64,000 nt of DNA from Morganella psychrotolerans (GTDB taxonomy: Bacteria; Pseudomonadota; Gammaproteobacteria; Enterobacterales; Enterobacteriaceae), in the NCBI RefSeq assembly GCF_001676155.1, contig NZ_LZEW01000030.1:154445-218444 (forward strand). The letters run 5' to 3'. Positions 1-11,748 of this stretch are shown here, in pieces. A program made the translations under genes and the position numbers. The stretch's first letter is position 1; each line of letters starts with the position of its first letter. The notes beneath the pieces are model-generated. The model made no database searches, was not told the origin of the DNA, and was given only the letters and a program-made list of their open reading frames with translations.

Positions 1-90
1 CGCAACGACAAAGGCTTGTTTTAACAGCGCAATCTGCTCAGAGGGCAGGTAGTCCGTTACAATATGATTCAGGCTTTCAAACAGGTACAA
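1..90 (-). CDS. spoT: (p)ppGpp synthetase/hydrolase SpoT, N-terminal 30 codons only
   Basis: Only the first 30 codons are inside the window. Read on the minus strand from a TTG at 90, the peptide starts LYLFESLNHIVTDYLPSEQ, which matches the start of SpoT, the bifunctional ppGpp synthetase and hydrolase of the stringent response. E. coli spoT also starts with TTG, which supports this choice. It lies 17 nt downstream of rpoZ in the same direction, the usual gmk-rpoZ-spoT operon order. The HD hydrolase, synthetase, TGS and ACT domains lie outside the window. Confidence 0.92.
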   Translation of the reverse strand, partial: MYLFESLNHIVTDYLPSEQIALLKQAFVVA

Positions 91-107
91 GGCAGACCTA
101 CCTTAAC

Positions 108-383
108 TTAACGACGTCCTTCGGCGATAGCAGAGACTGCCTGCATTTCAGCAGCATCCTGCTCCTGTTGTTCCTGGCGCTCACGAGCATCAAGGATCTG
201 TGCGTTGATCAGGCTCTCTTCGATTTCGCGCAGGGCGATCACGGTGACTTTATCATTTTCTTCCGGAACCAGCGGCTCTTTTCCGCCGGTCTGTAACTGA
301 CGCGCACGGCGTGCAGCCACTAATACGAGGTCAAAACGGTTACCAATTTTTTCTACTGCGTCCTGGACTGTTACGCGTGCCAT
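108..383 (-). CDS. rpoZ: RNA polymerase omega subunit
   Basis: A 91-residue protein starting [20 protein letters not shown], the usual length and N-terminus of RpoZ. Omega binds the beta-prime subunit, helps assemble RNA polymerase and forms part of one ppGpp binding site. The conserved helical core (residues 1-60, including the VAARRARQ segment) is intact; the Gln/Glu-rich tail after about residue 65 is variable in the family. It sits between gmk and spoT on the same strand, so polymerase, guanylate supply and ppGpp metabolism are transcribed together. Confidence 0.97.
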   Translation of the reverse strand: MARVTVQDAVEKIGNRFDLVLVAARRARQLQTGGKEPLVPEENDKVTVIALREIEESLINAQILDARERQEQQEQDAAEMQAVSAIAEGRR

Positions 384-437
384 AAGTGTACTACTCCACA
401 GATAAATAAATGACTCGGCATGATACTGAAAGTTGTA

Positions 438-1160
<723 letters not shown>

Positions 1161-1327
1161 TTATCCGCTGAAAATTTCTTACTTTTGCGTTCAGATGAAC
1201 CGGTGTTTACGCTTTTTCCGCCCGTATCGAAAAAAAATGTACGTATTGCTCCTTTATTTACATGACAGTGCGGCACAACAGGAAAAACAATTCAGTGGCT
1301 CTGGGCAGAGAGTCTGTGGCTGTGTAA

Positions 1328-3647
<2,320 letters not shown>

Positions 3648-3785
3648 AATTTTATCATTGCCGGGTTATCGGAAGGTTAGCATAGTCAGTGCAGCCGGAA
3701 GTCTCGACTGAGTTTTTTTAGTCTGACACATTCGGATTACCTGTAGTTATCCGAACTGATGGTATAAGAAGAGAGTATCACCCTA

Positions 3786-5069
3786 ATGAATGAATATCAG
3801 ATAACAACAACACCCCGTAATCATCAGCTTACTAATAGTAATGTATGGACGCCGGATAGCCAATGGCTGGTTTATGATGTCCGCCCGGAAGGGGCTTCTT
3901 TTACCGGTGAAACGATAGAAAAAATTCATGTAAAAACAAAAAAAATCACTGAAATTTACCGGGGAACGGCGGATGCTCATGTGGGTGTTGTGACTGTCAG
4001 CCCGCAATTACCGGTACGTTACGCGTTTATTCGCGGACCGCAGCATCCGGATACGCAGTGGCACTACGATTTTCATCACCGGCAGGGCGTTATTGTTAAT
4101 GATGATGCACCCGGCACCGTACATAACATTGATGCTTTCTGTATTACCCCGCCATATCAGCCGGGGGCGCTGCGGGGCGGAACGCACGTTCATATGTTCA
4201 GTCCGGACGGAGAATGGCTCAGTTTTACGTATAACGACCATGTTTTGTATGAAAGGGATCCTGCACTGGATTTACGCAATGTGGCCGTCGCCGTTCCGCT
4301 GCATCCGGTGACGGTTGCCGGACATCATCCGCGTGAATATAACGGTGAATTTTTCTGCTGTGTGGTATCAAAGACCACTCCGGCTCCTTTACCAGGCAGC
4401 GATGATATCAGCCGGGCGTATGAAGAGGGCTGGATTGGTAAGAACGGATATATAAAGCCCGATGGTACACATCAGCGCCGGGCTATCGCGTTTATCGGCG
4501 ATACGCGGGCTGATAATGGCGATATTATTCCGGAAATTTTCCGCCTTGATCTGCCTGAGTCCGCCGGGGATTATGCAAAGCCCGGAGCGTCTCCTCTTGA
4601 GGGTACAGAGCATGCAATGCCTGCACCACCGGCAGGTGTGACTCAGACCCGCCTGACATTTACTCATGACCGTGTATATCCCGGGCTGGCAAAGCGCCCG
4701 CGGTTCTGGCTGCGCAGTTCGCCGCAGGGCGATAAAATCGCGTTTCTGATGCAGGACGGGCAGGGTATTGCTCAGCTCTGGACACTCTCTCCTGATGGCG
4801 GCGACATGCATCAGATAACCTCCGGGGCAGAGGGTATTGAATCGGCTTTCAACTGGGACTGCAACGGAGAGTATCTGACTTTTATCCGGCAGGGGCAGGT
4901 GGTGGTGTGCTGTGTTGAAACAGGAGTGTGCCGGGCAATTACAGCACATTCAGAGGCGCGGATTTCAGGTGATGCGGTCGTGTTTTCCCCGGATAACCGG
5001 CAGGTGGCTTTTTTGCGAAACACTGATGGCTGGCAGCAAATCTGGGTGGCAGATACCGGGGTGCTGTAA
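3786..5069 (+). CDS. yidR: YidR, DUF3748 beta-propeller-like protein
   Basis: A 427-residue protein with clear similarity to E. coli YidR (about 415 aa). Blocks such as TPDSQWLVYDVRPEGASFTG, the TYNDHVLYERDPALDLRNV region and FSPDGEWLSF are conserved. Repeated SPDGxW segments suggest TolB/WD-like propeller blades, but no signal peptide is seen, so it is probably cytoplasmic. Its biochemical function is unknown in the family. It contains an in-frame A8 tract at about 3928-3935, so not every long homopolymer here is miscounted. Convergent with yidQ, its E. coli neighbour. Confidence 0.88.
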   Translation: MNEYQITTTPRNHQLTNSNVWTPDSQWLVYDVRPEGASFTGETIEKIHVKTKKITEIYRGTADAHVGVVTVSPQLPVRYAFIRGPQHPDTQWHYDFHHRQGVIVNDDAPGTVHNIDAFCITPPYQPGALRGGTHVHMFSPDGEWLSFTYNDHVLYERDPALDLRNVAVAVPLHPVTVAGHHPREYNGEFFCCVVSKTTPAPLPGSDDISRAYEEGWIGKNGYIKPDGTHQRRAIAFIGDTRADNGDIIPEIFRLDLPESAGDYAKPGASPLEGTEHAMPAPPAGVTQTRLTFTHDRVYPGLAKRPRFWLRSSPQGDKIAFLMQDGQGIAQLWTLSPDGGDMHQITSGAEGIESAFNWDCNGEYLTFIRQGQVVVCCVETGVCRAITAHSEARISGDAVVFSPDNRQVAFLRNTDGWQQIWVADTGVL

Positions 5070-5132
5070 CCGGTACAGTATCAGGGCCCGGTGGCAGAAT
5101 ATTATATTTATCTCTGACAACCCCGGGCTGTT

Positions 5133-5486
5133 TTAATCCTGCACCGGCTGAGCGTCGGGCTGATGTTGTGCTGTTTTTTCGGCTTCAAGTTGTTTTACCC
5201 GCGCAGCCGGGGACGTCAGGCTGTTATCTTTACCTTCCAGCGCATAATCGACCGGGGCGAGAAGTGTATCCAGCGCAGCCGAAAGAGGTAAATCGATGGC
5301 GATGACGGGTTTCATCACCCAGCCGGTTTCGTCATCCTGCAACATCGCAATACTGTTTTTTGTTCCTGCATAGTAGCCCTCAGTAGGACCGGTCCGGGTC
5401 ATGATGCTTGAGCAGCCGCTGAGTGCCGTGCTTAAGCTCAGTAACCCGCTTACTATTATGCAGTTATGTATATAGGTACGTGTCAT
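5133..5486 (-). CDS. yidQ: YidQ/YceK-family (DUF1375) outer-membrane lipoprotein
   Basis: A 117-residue protein with a lipoprotein signal: a basic N-terminus (MTRTYIHN), a hydrophobic core and the lipobox LSGC, with lipidated Cys at about residue 25. The mature part carries the YidQ/YceK core (TEGYYAGTKNS, IAIDLPLSAALDTLLAPVDY). The chosen ATG has an AGGGA ribosome site; a longer frame to 5558 would be encoded by the adjoining ERIC repeat and is rejected. The family's role is unknown. Divergence from E. coli is mainly in the C-terminal tail (ARVKQLEAEKTAQ). Confidence 0.86.
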   Translation of the reverse strand: MTRTYIHNCIIVSGLLSLSTALSGCSSIMTRTGPTEGYYAGTKNSIAMLQDDETGWVMKPVIAIDLPLSAALDTLLAPVDYALEGKDNSLTSPAARVKQLEAEKTAQHQPDAQPVQD

Positions 5487-5500
5487 TATATATCCCTGTA

Positions 5501-5627
5501 TATACTCGTCATACTTCAGAATGCCTGGTCGTTGACTACGCAAAGCCCGCCGGGTCACATAGTTGACCTATGCTCCCCGTCTATCTTCGCTTGTCGCCTA
5601 CAGGCATCCCGAATTATTTAGAGTATA
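5501..5627 (+). repeat. ERIC (IRU) repeat, complete 127-bp copy
   Basis: Exactly 127 bp, with the end GAATTATTTAGAGTATA and the central GGGTCACATAG...CTATGCTCCCC palindrome of the enterobacterial repetitive intergenic consensus. It starts 14 nt upstream of the yidQ start codon, so it forms the yidQ 5' leader right up to the ribosome binding site. Confidence 0.9.
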
Positions 5628-5757
5628 GCTGATGGTAGTGATGCTTCCCTACCACACCGGCGTACTATTCCATAAATAGATCGCACTGAGAAGTCTTTGT
5701 TTTTTTATTGCCGTATTTATACAAGGTTAGTTGACCTGATAATTATATTTTATGAAA

Positions 5758-5884
5758 TATATCCTTATTCATTCAAACTGCAGGTTCGTTGGCTTCGCTC
5801 AGCCAGCCGGGTCACATAGTTTATCTATGCTCCCCGTCTGTCTTCCCTTGCCGCCTGCCTGCATCTTGAATGACGTTGGGTATA
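5758..5884 (+). repeat. ERIC (IRU) repeat, complete 127-bp copy
   Basis: A second 127-bp copy, 130 bp from the first and in the same orientation, bounded by TATATCC and GGGTATA and containing the central GGGTCACATAG/CTATGCTCCCC palindrome. Its arms (CATTCAAACTGCAGG and CCTGCATCTTGAATG) are strongly complementary, so RNA from either strand would fold into a long hairpin. Confidence 0.9.
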
Positions 5885-6065
5885 TGTCTGTAAGAAAGTA
5901 TTCATTTATTTGTTAATAAGTGAAGTTCATTGGCGTTAATACATTGATAAAATAAGGTATACCAACGGCATTGTATATCGCAGCACCGGGTAAAATAGGT
6001 ATTGTTAGTTGACGATATGAACCACATAAGCCTTGTGATGCATATTTAGTAATTGTGTAAATTAA

Positions 6066-6134
6066 CAGACCCAAAGTCCTCGTTATACTTTTTGCCCCTT
6101 TGTGTTCTTACCACACAACAGGGGCATTTTTTTT
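6066..6134 (+). ncRNA. Candidate small RNA ending in a strong rho-independent terminator
   Basis: At 6093-6134 a stem (TGCCCC with GGGGCA, plus TTTGTG with CACAAC) is followed by eight Ts on the plus strand. No plus-strand gene lies upstream for more than 1 kb, since yidR ends at 5069 with two ERICs between. A weak promoter-like pair, TTGTGA (6033-6038) and TGTAAA (6056-6061) with a 17-nt spacer, would start a transcript of about 65 nt. The terminator is clear; the RNA itself is inference. It overlaps the 3' end of tag by 2 nt. Confidence 0.3.
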
Positions 6135-6705
6135 AATGGCGGTTGCAGCAGTGCGGGAGATGATCATCAATCATGCCGATGGCCTGCATAAAAGAGTAGC
6201 AAATAACAGGTCCGCAAAATTTAAATCCCCGTTTCTTCAGTGCCTTAGCCAAAGAGTGTGAGAGCGGAGTATCTGTCGGAATACTGCTGCTGTCAGTGTG
6301 CTGATTGACGAGCGGTGTATTATCGACAAAATTCCACACAAACCGGCTGAAATCTTCCCCTTTTTCCGCCATAGCCAGATAGGCTGCCGCATTGCTGATA
6401 ATGGCTTTAATTTTTATGCGATGACGGACTATACCGGGATTTTGCATCAGTCTGTCCACATCATCTTCAGTCATTGCGGCGACCTTTACCGGATCGAAAT
6501 TAAAAAAGGCCTGCCGGTAATTTTCCCGTTTTTTCAGAATAATCAGCCAGGAAAGCCCCGCCTGCTGGCCTTCAAGACAGATCATTTCAAATAATTTGTG
6601 ATTATCCCGTTCCGGTACGCCCCATTCATTGTCGTGATAATGAATATAGAGCGGATCATCAGTGACCCAGGCGCAACGCACCAGTGAAGCGGCAGAGAGT
6701 GTCAT
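6133..6705 (-). CDS. tag: DNA-3-methyladenine glycosylase I
   Basis: A 190-residue protein of the Tag family, which excises 3-methyladenine from alkylated DNA. The N-terminal RCAWV and YHDNEWG motifs and the C-terminal zinc ligands are visible: Cys11, His24, His182 and Cys186, spaced as in E. coli Tag. The helix-hairpin-helix core (FEMICLEGQQAGLSWLIILK) is intact. The start has an extra seven residues before RCAWV compared with E. coli. Divergent from glyQ, with a 180-bp shared upstream region. Confidence 0.95.
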   Translation of the reverse strand: MTLSAASLVRCAWVTDDPLYIHYHDNEWGVPERDNHKLFEMICLEGQQAGLSWLIILKKRENYRQAFFNFDPVKVAAMTEDDVDRLMQNPGIVRHRIKIKAIISNAAAYLAMAEKGEDFSRFVWNFVDNTPLVNQHTDSSSIPTDTPLSHSLAKALKKRGFKFCGPVICYSFMQAIGMIDDHLPHCCNRH

Positions 6706-6885
6706 TTATTTTCTCCGGTGGAGAGAGGCTTTTCTGTAACTTATACTGTATATGCATACATGTAAATAAGGTGTTTACTCTTTTTTCCTCTTGTGCGGAA
6801 AAATGATCGGGTAAGCGCTGTCCCGTCAGGCGGTCAAAGGGTATACTGAATGACTTTTATTAACTCTCTCGCGTGCGGATCTAAC

Positions 6886-7794
6886 ATGCAAAAGTTTGAT
6901 ACCAAAACCTTCCAGGGGCTTATCCTGACATTACAGGATTACTGGGCGCGTCAGGGCTGTACCATTGTTCAACCACTGGACATGGAAGTCGGCGCTGGCA
7001 CTTCACACCCGATGACGTGCTTAAGAGCCTTAGGGCCGGAGCCAATTGCGGCAGCCTATGTTCAGCCATCCCGTCGTCCGACGGATGGCCGTTACGGGGA
7101 AAACCCGAATCGCCTGCAACACTATTATCAGTTTCAGGTCATTATCAAACCGTCTCCGGATAATATCCAGGAACTTTACCTTGGCTCGCTGAAAGAGCTG
7201 GGTATTGACCCGACGGTTCATGATATCCGTTTCGTTGAAGATAACTGGGAAAACCCGACGCTGGGTGCCTGGGGATTAGGCTGGGAAGTCTGGCTGAACG
7301 GAATGGAAGTGACTCAGTTTACGTATTTCCAGCAGGTCGGCGGACTGGAGTGCAAACCGGTTACCGGTGAAGTCACTTATGGTCTGGAACGGCTTGCGAT
7401 GTACATTCAGGGCGTGGACAGTGTCTATGACCTGGTCTGGTGCGATGGACCGCTGGGTAAAACCACGTATGGCGATATCTATCACCAGAATGAAGTTGAG
7501 CAATCCACTTATAACTTTGAATACGCGGATGTGGATTTCTTATTCACCTGTTTTGAACAGTATGAAAAAGAAGCACTGTCGTTGTTAGCGCTGGAAACAC
7601 CGCTGCCGTTACCGGCTTACGAACGTATTCTGAAAGCCGCTCACTCTTTCAACCTGCTTGATGCGCGAAAAGCGATTTCGGTGACTGAACGTCAGCGTTA
7701 TATCCTGCGTATCCGTACTCTGACCAAATCCGTTGCAGAAGCTTATTACGCCTCCCGTGAGGCAATGGGCTTTCCGATGTGTAAAAAGAACTGA
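6886..7794 (+). CDS. glyQ: Glycyl-tRNA synthetase alpha subunit
   Basis: Alpha (catalytic) subunit of the bacterial alpha2beta2 glycyl-tRNA synthetase; it activates glycine and charges tRNA-Gly together with GlyS. The start at [20 protein letters not shown] gives 302 residues, against 303 in E. coli. An ATG 36 nt upstream (6850) is in frame and has an AAGGG-like site, so a 12-residue extension cannot be excluded, but the E. coli-like start is preferred. Class II motifs ([29 protein letters not shown]) are intact. glyS follows 9 nt later. Confidence 0.96.
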   Translation: MQKFDTKTFQGLILTLQDYWARQGCTIVQPLDMEVGAGTSHPMTCLRALGPEPIAAAYVQPSRRPTDGRYGENPNRLQHYYQFQVIIKPSPDNIQELYLGSLKELGIDPTVHDIRFVEDNWENPTLGAWGLGWEVWLNGMEVTQFTYFQQVGGLECKPVTGEVTYGLERLAMYIQGVDSVYDLVWCDGPLGKTTYGDIYHQNEVEQSTYNFEYADVDFLFTCFEQYEKEALSLLALETPLPLPAYERILKAAHSFNLLDARKAISVTERQRYILRIRTLTKSVAEAYYASREAMGFPMCKKN

Positions 7795-7803
7795 GAGGCC
7801 GTC

Positions 7804-9873
7804 ATGACACAACAGACTTTCCTGGTGGAAATCGGCACCGAAGAGTTACCGCCGAAGGCGCTTCGTTCTCTTGCTGAGTCATTTGCAGCGAATTTAACAT
7901 CTGAACTGGCCGCCGCCAATCTGACACACGGTGATGTGGCATGGTATGCCGCACCACGTCGCTTAGCGGTAAAAATTGCTGCATTAGCGGATTCAGCAGC
8001 TGACCGTGAAGTTGAAAAACGCGGTCCTGCCGTTGCGCAGGCATTTGATGCGGATGGTAAACCAACCAAAGCGGCTGAAGGCTGGGCGCGCGGTTGTGGT
8101 ATTACTGTCGAACAGGCAGAGCGCATGGTCACGGATAAAGGCGAATGGTTACTTTACCGTGCTGTGGAAAAAGGGAATAACGCAAAAGAATTACTGGCTG
8201 ATATGGTCAGTCGCGCGCTGGCAAAACTACCTATCCCGAAACTGATGCGCTGGGGTGATAAAGATACGCATTTTGTGCGTCCGGTTCATACAGTCACAAT
8301 GCTGATGGGCGCGGATATTATCCCGGGCGAAGTACTGGGGATTAAATCTGACCGTACTATCCGTGGTCACCGTTTTATGGGTGAGCCGGAATTTACGATT
8401 GCTCACGCGGATGAATATCCGGCGTTGCTGGAAACCCGCGGTAAAGTGATGGCGGATTACGATGCCCGTAAAGCCATTATTAAGCGTGATGCTGAAAAAG
8501 CGGCACAGGCGCTTGGCGGTGTGGCTGATCTGACAGACAGTTTACTGGAAGAAGTGACCTCGCTGGTGGAATGGCCGGTTGTTCTGACGGCAAAATTTGA
8601 AGAGAAATTCCTGGCGGTTCCTTCAGAAGCATTGGTTTACACCATGAAAGGTGACCAGAAATATTTCCCGGTGTATGACAAAAACGGCAAACTGATGCCG
8701 AACTTTATTTTTGTCGCCAATATCGAATCCTCTGATCCGATACAGATTATTTCCGGTAATGAAAAAGTGGTTCGCCCGCGTCTGGCGGATGCGGAATTCT
8801 TCTTTAAAACTGACTGCAAAAAACGCCTCGAAGATAATCTGCCGCGTCTGAGCACTGTATTGTTTCAGCAGCAGCTTGGTACTCTGCGTGATAAAACAGA
8901 TCGTCTGGAAGCCCTTGCCGGCTGGATTGCCGGTCAGATTGGCGCAGATGTTAATCATGCGACCCGTGCGGGCCTGCTGGCAAAATGTGACCTGCTGACC
9001 AACATGGTCTTTGAATTCACTGACACGCAAGGTGTGATGGGTATGCACTATGCGCGTCACGACGGTGAATCTGAGGATGTGGCTCTGGCGCTGAAAGAGC
9101 AGTATCAGCCGCGCTATGCCGGTGATACTCTGCCGTCCACACCGGTTTCCGCTGCGCTGGCGATTGCCGAGAAAATGGATACCCTCGCGGGGATCTTCGG
9201 TATTGGTCAGCATCCTAAAGGGGATAAAGACCCGTTTGCTCTGCGCCGTGCTGCGTTGGGCGTGCTGCGTATTATTGTTGAGAAAGGGTATAACCTTGAC
9301 CTCGATACGCTGACACAGGAAGCGGTTCGTTTGTACGGCGATAAACTGACCAATAAGAATGTGGTCACGGATGTCACTGACTTTATGTTAGGCCGTTTCC
9401 GCGCATGGTATCAGGAGCAGGGTTATGCGATTGATACTATCCAGGCTGTCCTGGCGCGTCGTCCTACCCGTCCGGCGGACTTTGATGCCCGCATGAAAGC
9501 GGTCACTCACTTCCGTTCTCTGGAAGAGGCGGCGGCACTGGCGGCAGCAAACAAACGTGTGTCTAATATTCTGTCCAAAAGTGATGATGCACTCAATGAT
9601 GCTGTTCAGGCATCTCTGCTTAATGCTCCGGAAGAAATCAGACTGGCTGCATATGTTATTGATCTGAAAGCACAGCTGACACCGCTGTATGCTGAAGGTA
9701 AATATCAGGAAGCACTGACTGAGCTGGCATCCTTGCGTGAAGCTGTGGATGCGTTCTTTGATAGTGTGATGGTGATGGATAAGGATGATAATATCCGCCG
9801 TAACCGTCTGACCTTATTAAATGAATTACGTAATCTGTTCCTGGAAGTAGCGGATATTTCGCTGTTACAGTAA
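7804..9873 (+). CDS. glyS: Glycyl-tRNA synthetase beta subunit
   Basis: A 689-residue protein with the full GlyS length, starting [20 protein letters not shown]. The beta subunit binds tRNA-Gly. Visible blocks are the N-terminal B3/B4-like region, the HD-like central region ([16 protein letters not shown]) and the C-terminal anticodon-binding domain of the ArgRS DALR type (from about residue 590). Co-transcribed with glyQ; a strong terminator follows at 9896. Confidence 0.97.
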   Translation: MTQQTFLVEIGTEELPPKALRSLAESFAANLTSELAAANLTHGDVAWYAAPRRLAVKIAALADSAADREVEKRGPAVAQAFDADGKPTKAAEGWARGCGITVEQAERMVTDKGEWLLYRAVEKGNNAKELLADMVSRALAKLPIPKLMRWGDKDTHFVRPVHTVTMLMGADIIPGEVLGIKSDRTIRGHRFMGEPEFTIAHADEYPALLETRGKVMADYDARKAIIKRDAEKAAQALGGVADLTDSLLEEVTSLVEWPVVLTAKFEEKFLAVPSEALVYTMKGDQKYFPVYDKNGKLMPNFIFVANIESSDPIQIISGNEKVVRPRLADAEFFFKTDCKKRLEDNLPRLSTVLFQQQLGTLRDKTDRLEALAGWIAGQIGADVNHATRAGLLAKCDLLTNMVFEFTDTQGVMGMHYARHDGESEDVALALKEQYQPRYAGDTLPSTPVSAALAIAEKMDTLAGIFGIGQHPKGDKDPFALRRAALGVLRIIVEKGYNLDLDTLTQEAVRLYGDKLTNKNVVTDVTDFMLGRFRAWYQEQGYAIDTIQAVLARRPTRPADFDARMKAVTHFRSLEEAAALAAANKRVSNILSKSDDALNDAVQASLLNAPEEIRLAAYVIDLKAQLTPLYAEGKYQEALTELASLREAVDAFFDSVMVMDKDDNIRRNRLTLLNELRNLFLEVADISLLQ

Positions 9874-9895
9874 TAAGTAATTTGTAATTAAGATA

Positions 9896-9938
9896 AAAAG
9901 CCCGGTCTGTCTGATGACAGTACCGGGCTTTATTTTTA
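9896..9938 (+). terminator. Rho-independent terminator of glyQS
   Basis: AAAAGCCCGGT pairs with ACCGGGCTTT around a TCTGATGACAG-type loop, and is followed by a T-rich run. It lies 23 nt after the glyS stop and also borders the 3' end of the minus-strand tpsA frame. Confidence 0.85.
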
Positions 9939-11228
9939 CTAAAGTGGATTTTTTATCTCAGCTTCAAATACAGGTCGTGATGTGATTTTCCCGTTACCGG
10001 AATGATAAAGCTCATAAGCCTTAAATTTTGCTGTTTCATTCATGATCTCACCATTATTAATATAGGCAAGAACATTACTGTTGGTTGATATATCCAGTGC
10101 TTCCAGATATTTTTTTATTATTCAGTGCAATGGTGTTTGCTTTCACGGATAAACTGCCCGACAGATTACCAGAGTTATTAATTCCGACACCGGATACTAC
10201 ATTCTGTAATCCGGTAACATCTGTCATGTCTGATGACATATTACTCTTGTTATTAATAACAGCATTCCCTATTGCCATTATTTTATGCGTGTTATCAATT
10301 TTAAAAGTACCATTATTCGTAATAGCACTATTTTCCAGGATTGAATTTGCAGCGGCTGCATGTATATTACCATTGCTGCCATTTGTTAACTCAGAATTGA
10401 CTAAATCCATCGTCAGGTGGCTGTTCATGTATTTTTGTGTCTTCGCATCACCAACCGGACCAACTTCAATTTGTCCATGATTTTTTTATTACTGCGTTAT
10501 TTGCACTGACATACATGTTATCAGCGTTAATACGGCTATTCTTACTGATGGATAATTTACTTTTTTTCTGCACTGTCTTTGCCTGGTATTGCTTCCAGCC
10601 CCCGGACAGTTCCCGGTGTAAATTTCACTAACTCATGACCGGCAAAGGTCGTCAGGTCAGCTGTTTTAATTTGGCTGTTACGAATAGTGATGTTTTCAGC
10701 AATAATATTGAGTTTATTCACGGAAGAAAATGAATTTCCATCTGTATTATTAATGCGAATGCTACCGCTGTTATCATAATAACCCAGTAATGCACCATCC
10801 TGAGATAACGCAATTTTTCCGGCTGTCAGTGTTAATTGTTTTGCACCGGTAATGCCACAACCGTTACAGGAAATTCCGTTAGGATTGGCAATAACAAGAT
10901 GCGCTTTTTTCCCGTCAACAGACATATTGCCGTTCAGGAATGATTTTTGATCTGATACAACTTCATTAATAATCATTCCGGCATCCGCTGTCTGATTATT
11001 AAATGTCAGCCCTTTCTTATCAACATTAAATGCGTCATAGCTGTTATAAGAAACACCGTGATTATTTGCCGGTGCAATATCAATAGTGGTTTGATTGTTC
11101 TGAGTAACGACTTTGGTTTCATCCGCAGACGCCTGATTAACAATAATGCTATTATCAGGTGCTGCCAGCGCGAACTGGCTGATTAAAAGTGTACTGCTGA
11201 TAACTGAGAGTTTAAACATGTTTGGCAT
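9939..11228 (-). pseudogene. Short two-partner-secretion exoprotein (TpsA, filamentous haemagglutinin-like), three frameshifts
   Basis: The first 215 residues from the ATG at 11228 (AGGGA ribosome site) form a signal peptide (MPNMFKLSVISSTLLISQFA) and a TPS secretion domain, with NPNGISCNGCG the typical haemagglutinin motif. The frame breaks at three A7 tracts on the coding strand (T7 on the plus strand at 10561-10567, 10481-10487 and 10110-10116). Dropping one A at each gives a continuous 428-residue protein of Asn-rich beta-helix sequence ending EIKNPL. That is short for a TpsA, so it may be a remnant or a small secreted adhesin. The likely transporter gene tpsB lies beyond the tRNA-Pro in the opposite direction. 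Confidence 0.75.
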
Positions 11229-11452
11229 AACCTTTCCCTGGTTCTGATTGATGAGTAAAAACACGAATACCATAAATGAAGTAACAAATGTCCGATATAA
11301 ATCCGTGGTCATTTTTTGTCAGTTTTACGCATTCTGATAGCAAATAAAAAACATATATTTTACGAATAAGCAGATTAAAAACATCAATTTGGATAATAAA
11401 ACGGCAAAGTGAAAATAAAGCGCCGGAAAGCGAATATTTTTGGTTTCTTACC

Positions 11453-11481
11453 TTGACGTTTTATCTTTCCGGCAGTAATAT
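11453..11481 (+). promoter_or_regulatory. Sigma-70 promoter of tRNA-Pro
   Basis: TTGACG (11453-11458) and TAATAT (11476-11481) are separated by 17 nt. A GC-rich discriminator (CCCTCCCGC) follows, typical of stringently controlled stable RNA promoters, and the tRNA begins 11 nt after the -10 box. Confidence 0.8.
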
Positions 11482-11492
11482 CCCTCCCGCTT

Positions 11493-11569
11493 CGGCGAGT
11501 AGCGCAGCTTGGTAGCGCAACTGGTTTGGGACCAGTGGGTCGTAGGTTCGAATCCTATCTCGCCGACCA
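11493..11569 (+). tRNA. tRNA-Pro, anticodon UGG
   Basis: A 77-nt cloverleaf including an encoded CCA end. The acceptor stem CGGCGAG pairs with CTCGCCG, the D-loop has AGCTTGGTAGCGC, the anticodon arm ACTGG-TTTGGGA-CCAGT gives anticodon TGG, and the T-loop has GGTTCGAATCC. It is nearly identical to E. coli proM. A proline tRNA also precedes dppA in E. coli, but that one is proK (CGG). Confidence 0.97.
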
Positions 11570-11575
11570 TATTCA

Positions 11576-11607
11576 AGAAAAGCCCTGCCTTATGGCAGGG
11601 CTTTTTG
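11576..11607 (+). terminator. Terminator after tRNA-Pro
   Basis: AAAAGCCCTGCC-TTAT-GGCAGGGCTTTTT is a perfect stem with a T tail, 7 nt after the tRNA CCA end. It separates the tRNA transcript from tpsB. Confidence 0.88.
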
Positions 11608-11748
11608 CTTTCCGGTTCCCGGCGCTGTTCTTTTTATCCTTCTGCCTTATTATCTCCCGTAAAATTACGGTGTTTTTTGATATCACCGTTCTTCTGTTTC
11701 CGCTTAACTACCTGTTCAAAATGGATATATCGTCAAGCGGACTGACAC

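Noticed and set aside
8623..9213. 196-codon minus-strand ORF inside glyS
   Set aside because: glyS is complete and conserved on the plus strand; the antisense frame has no support.
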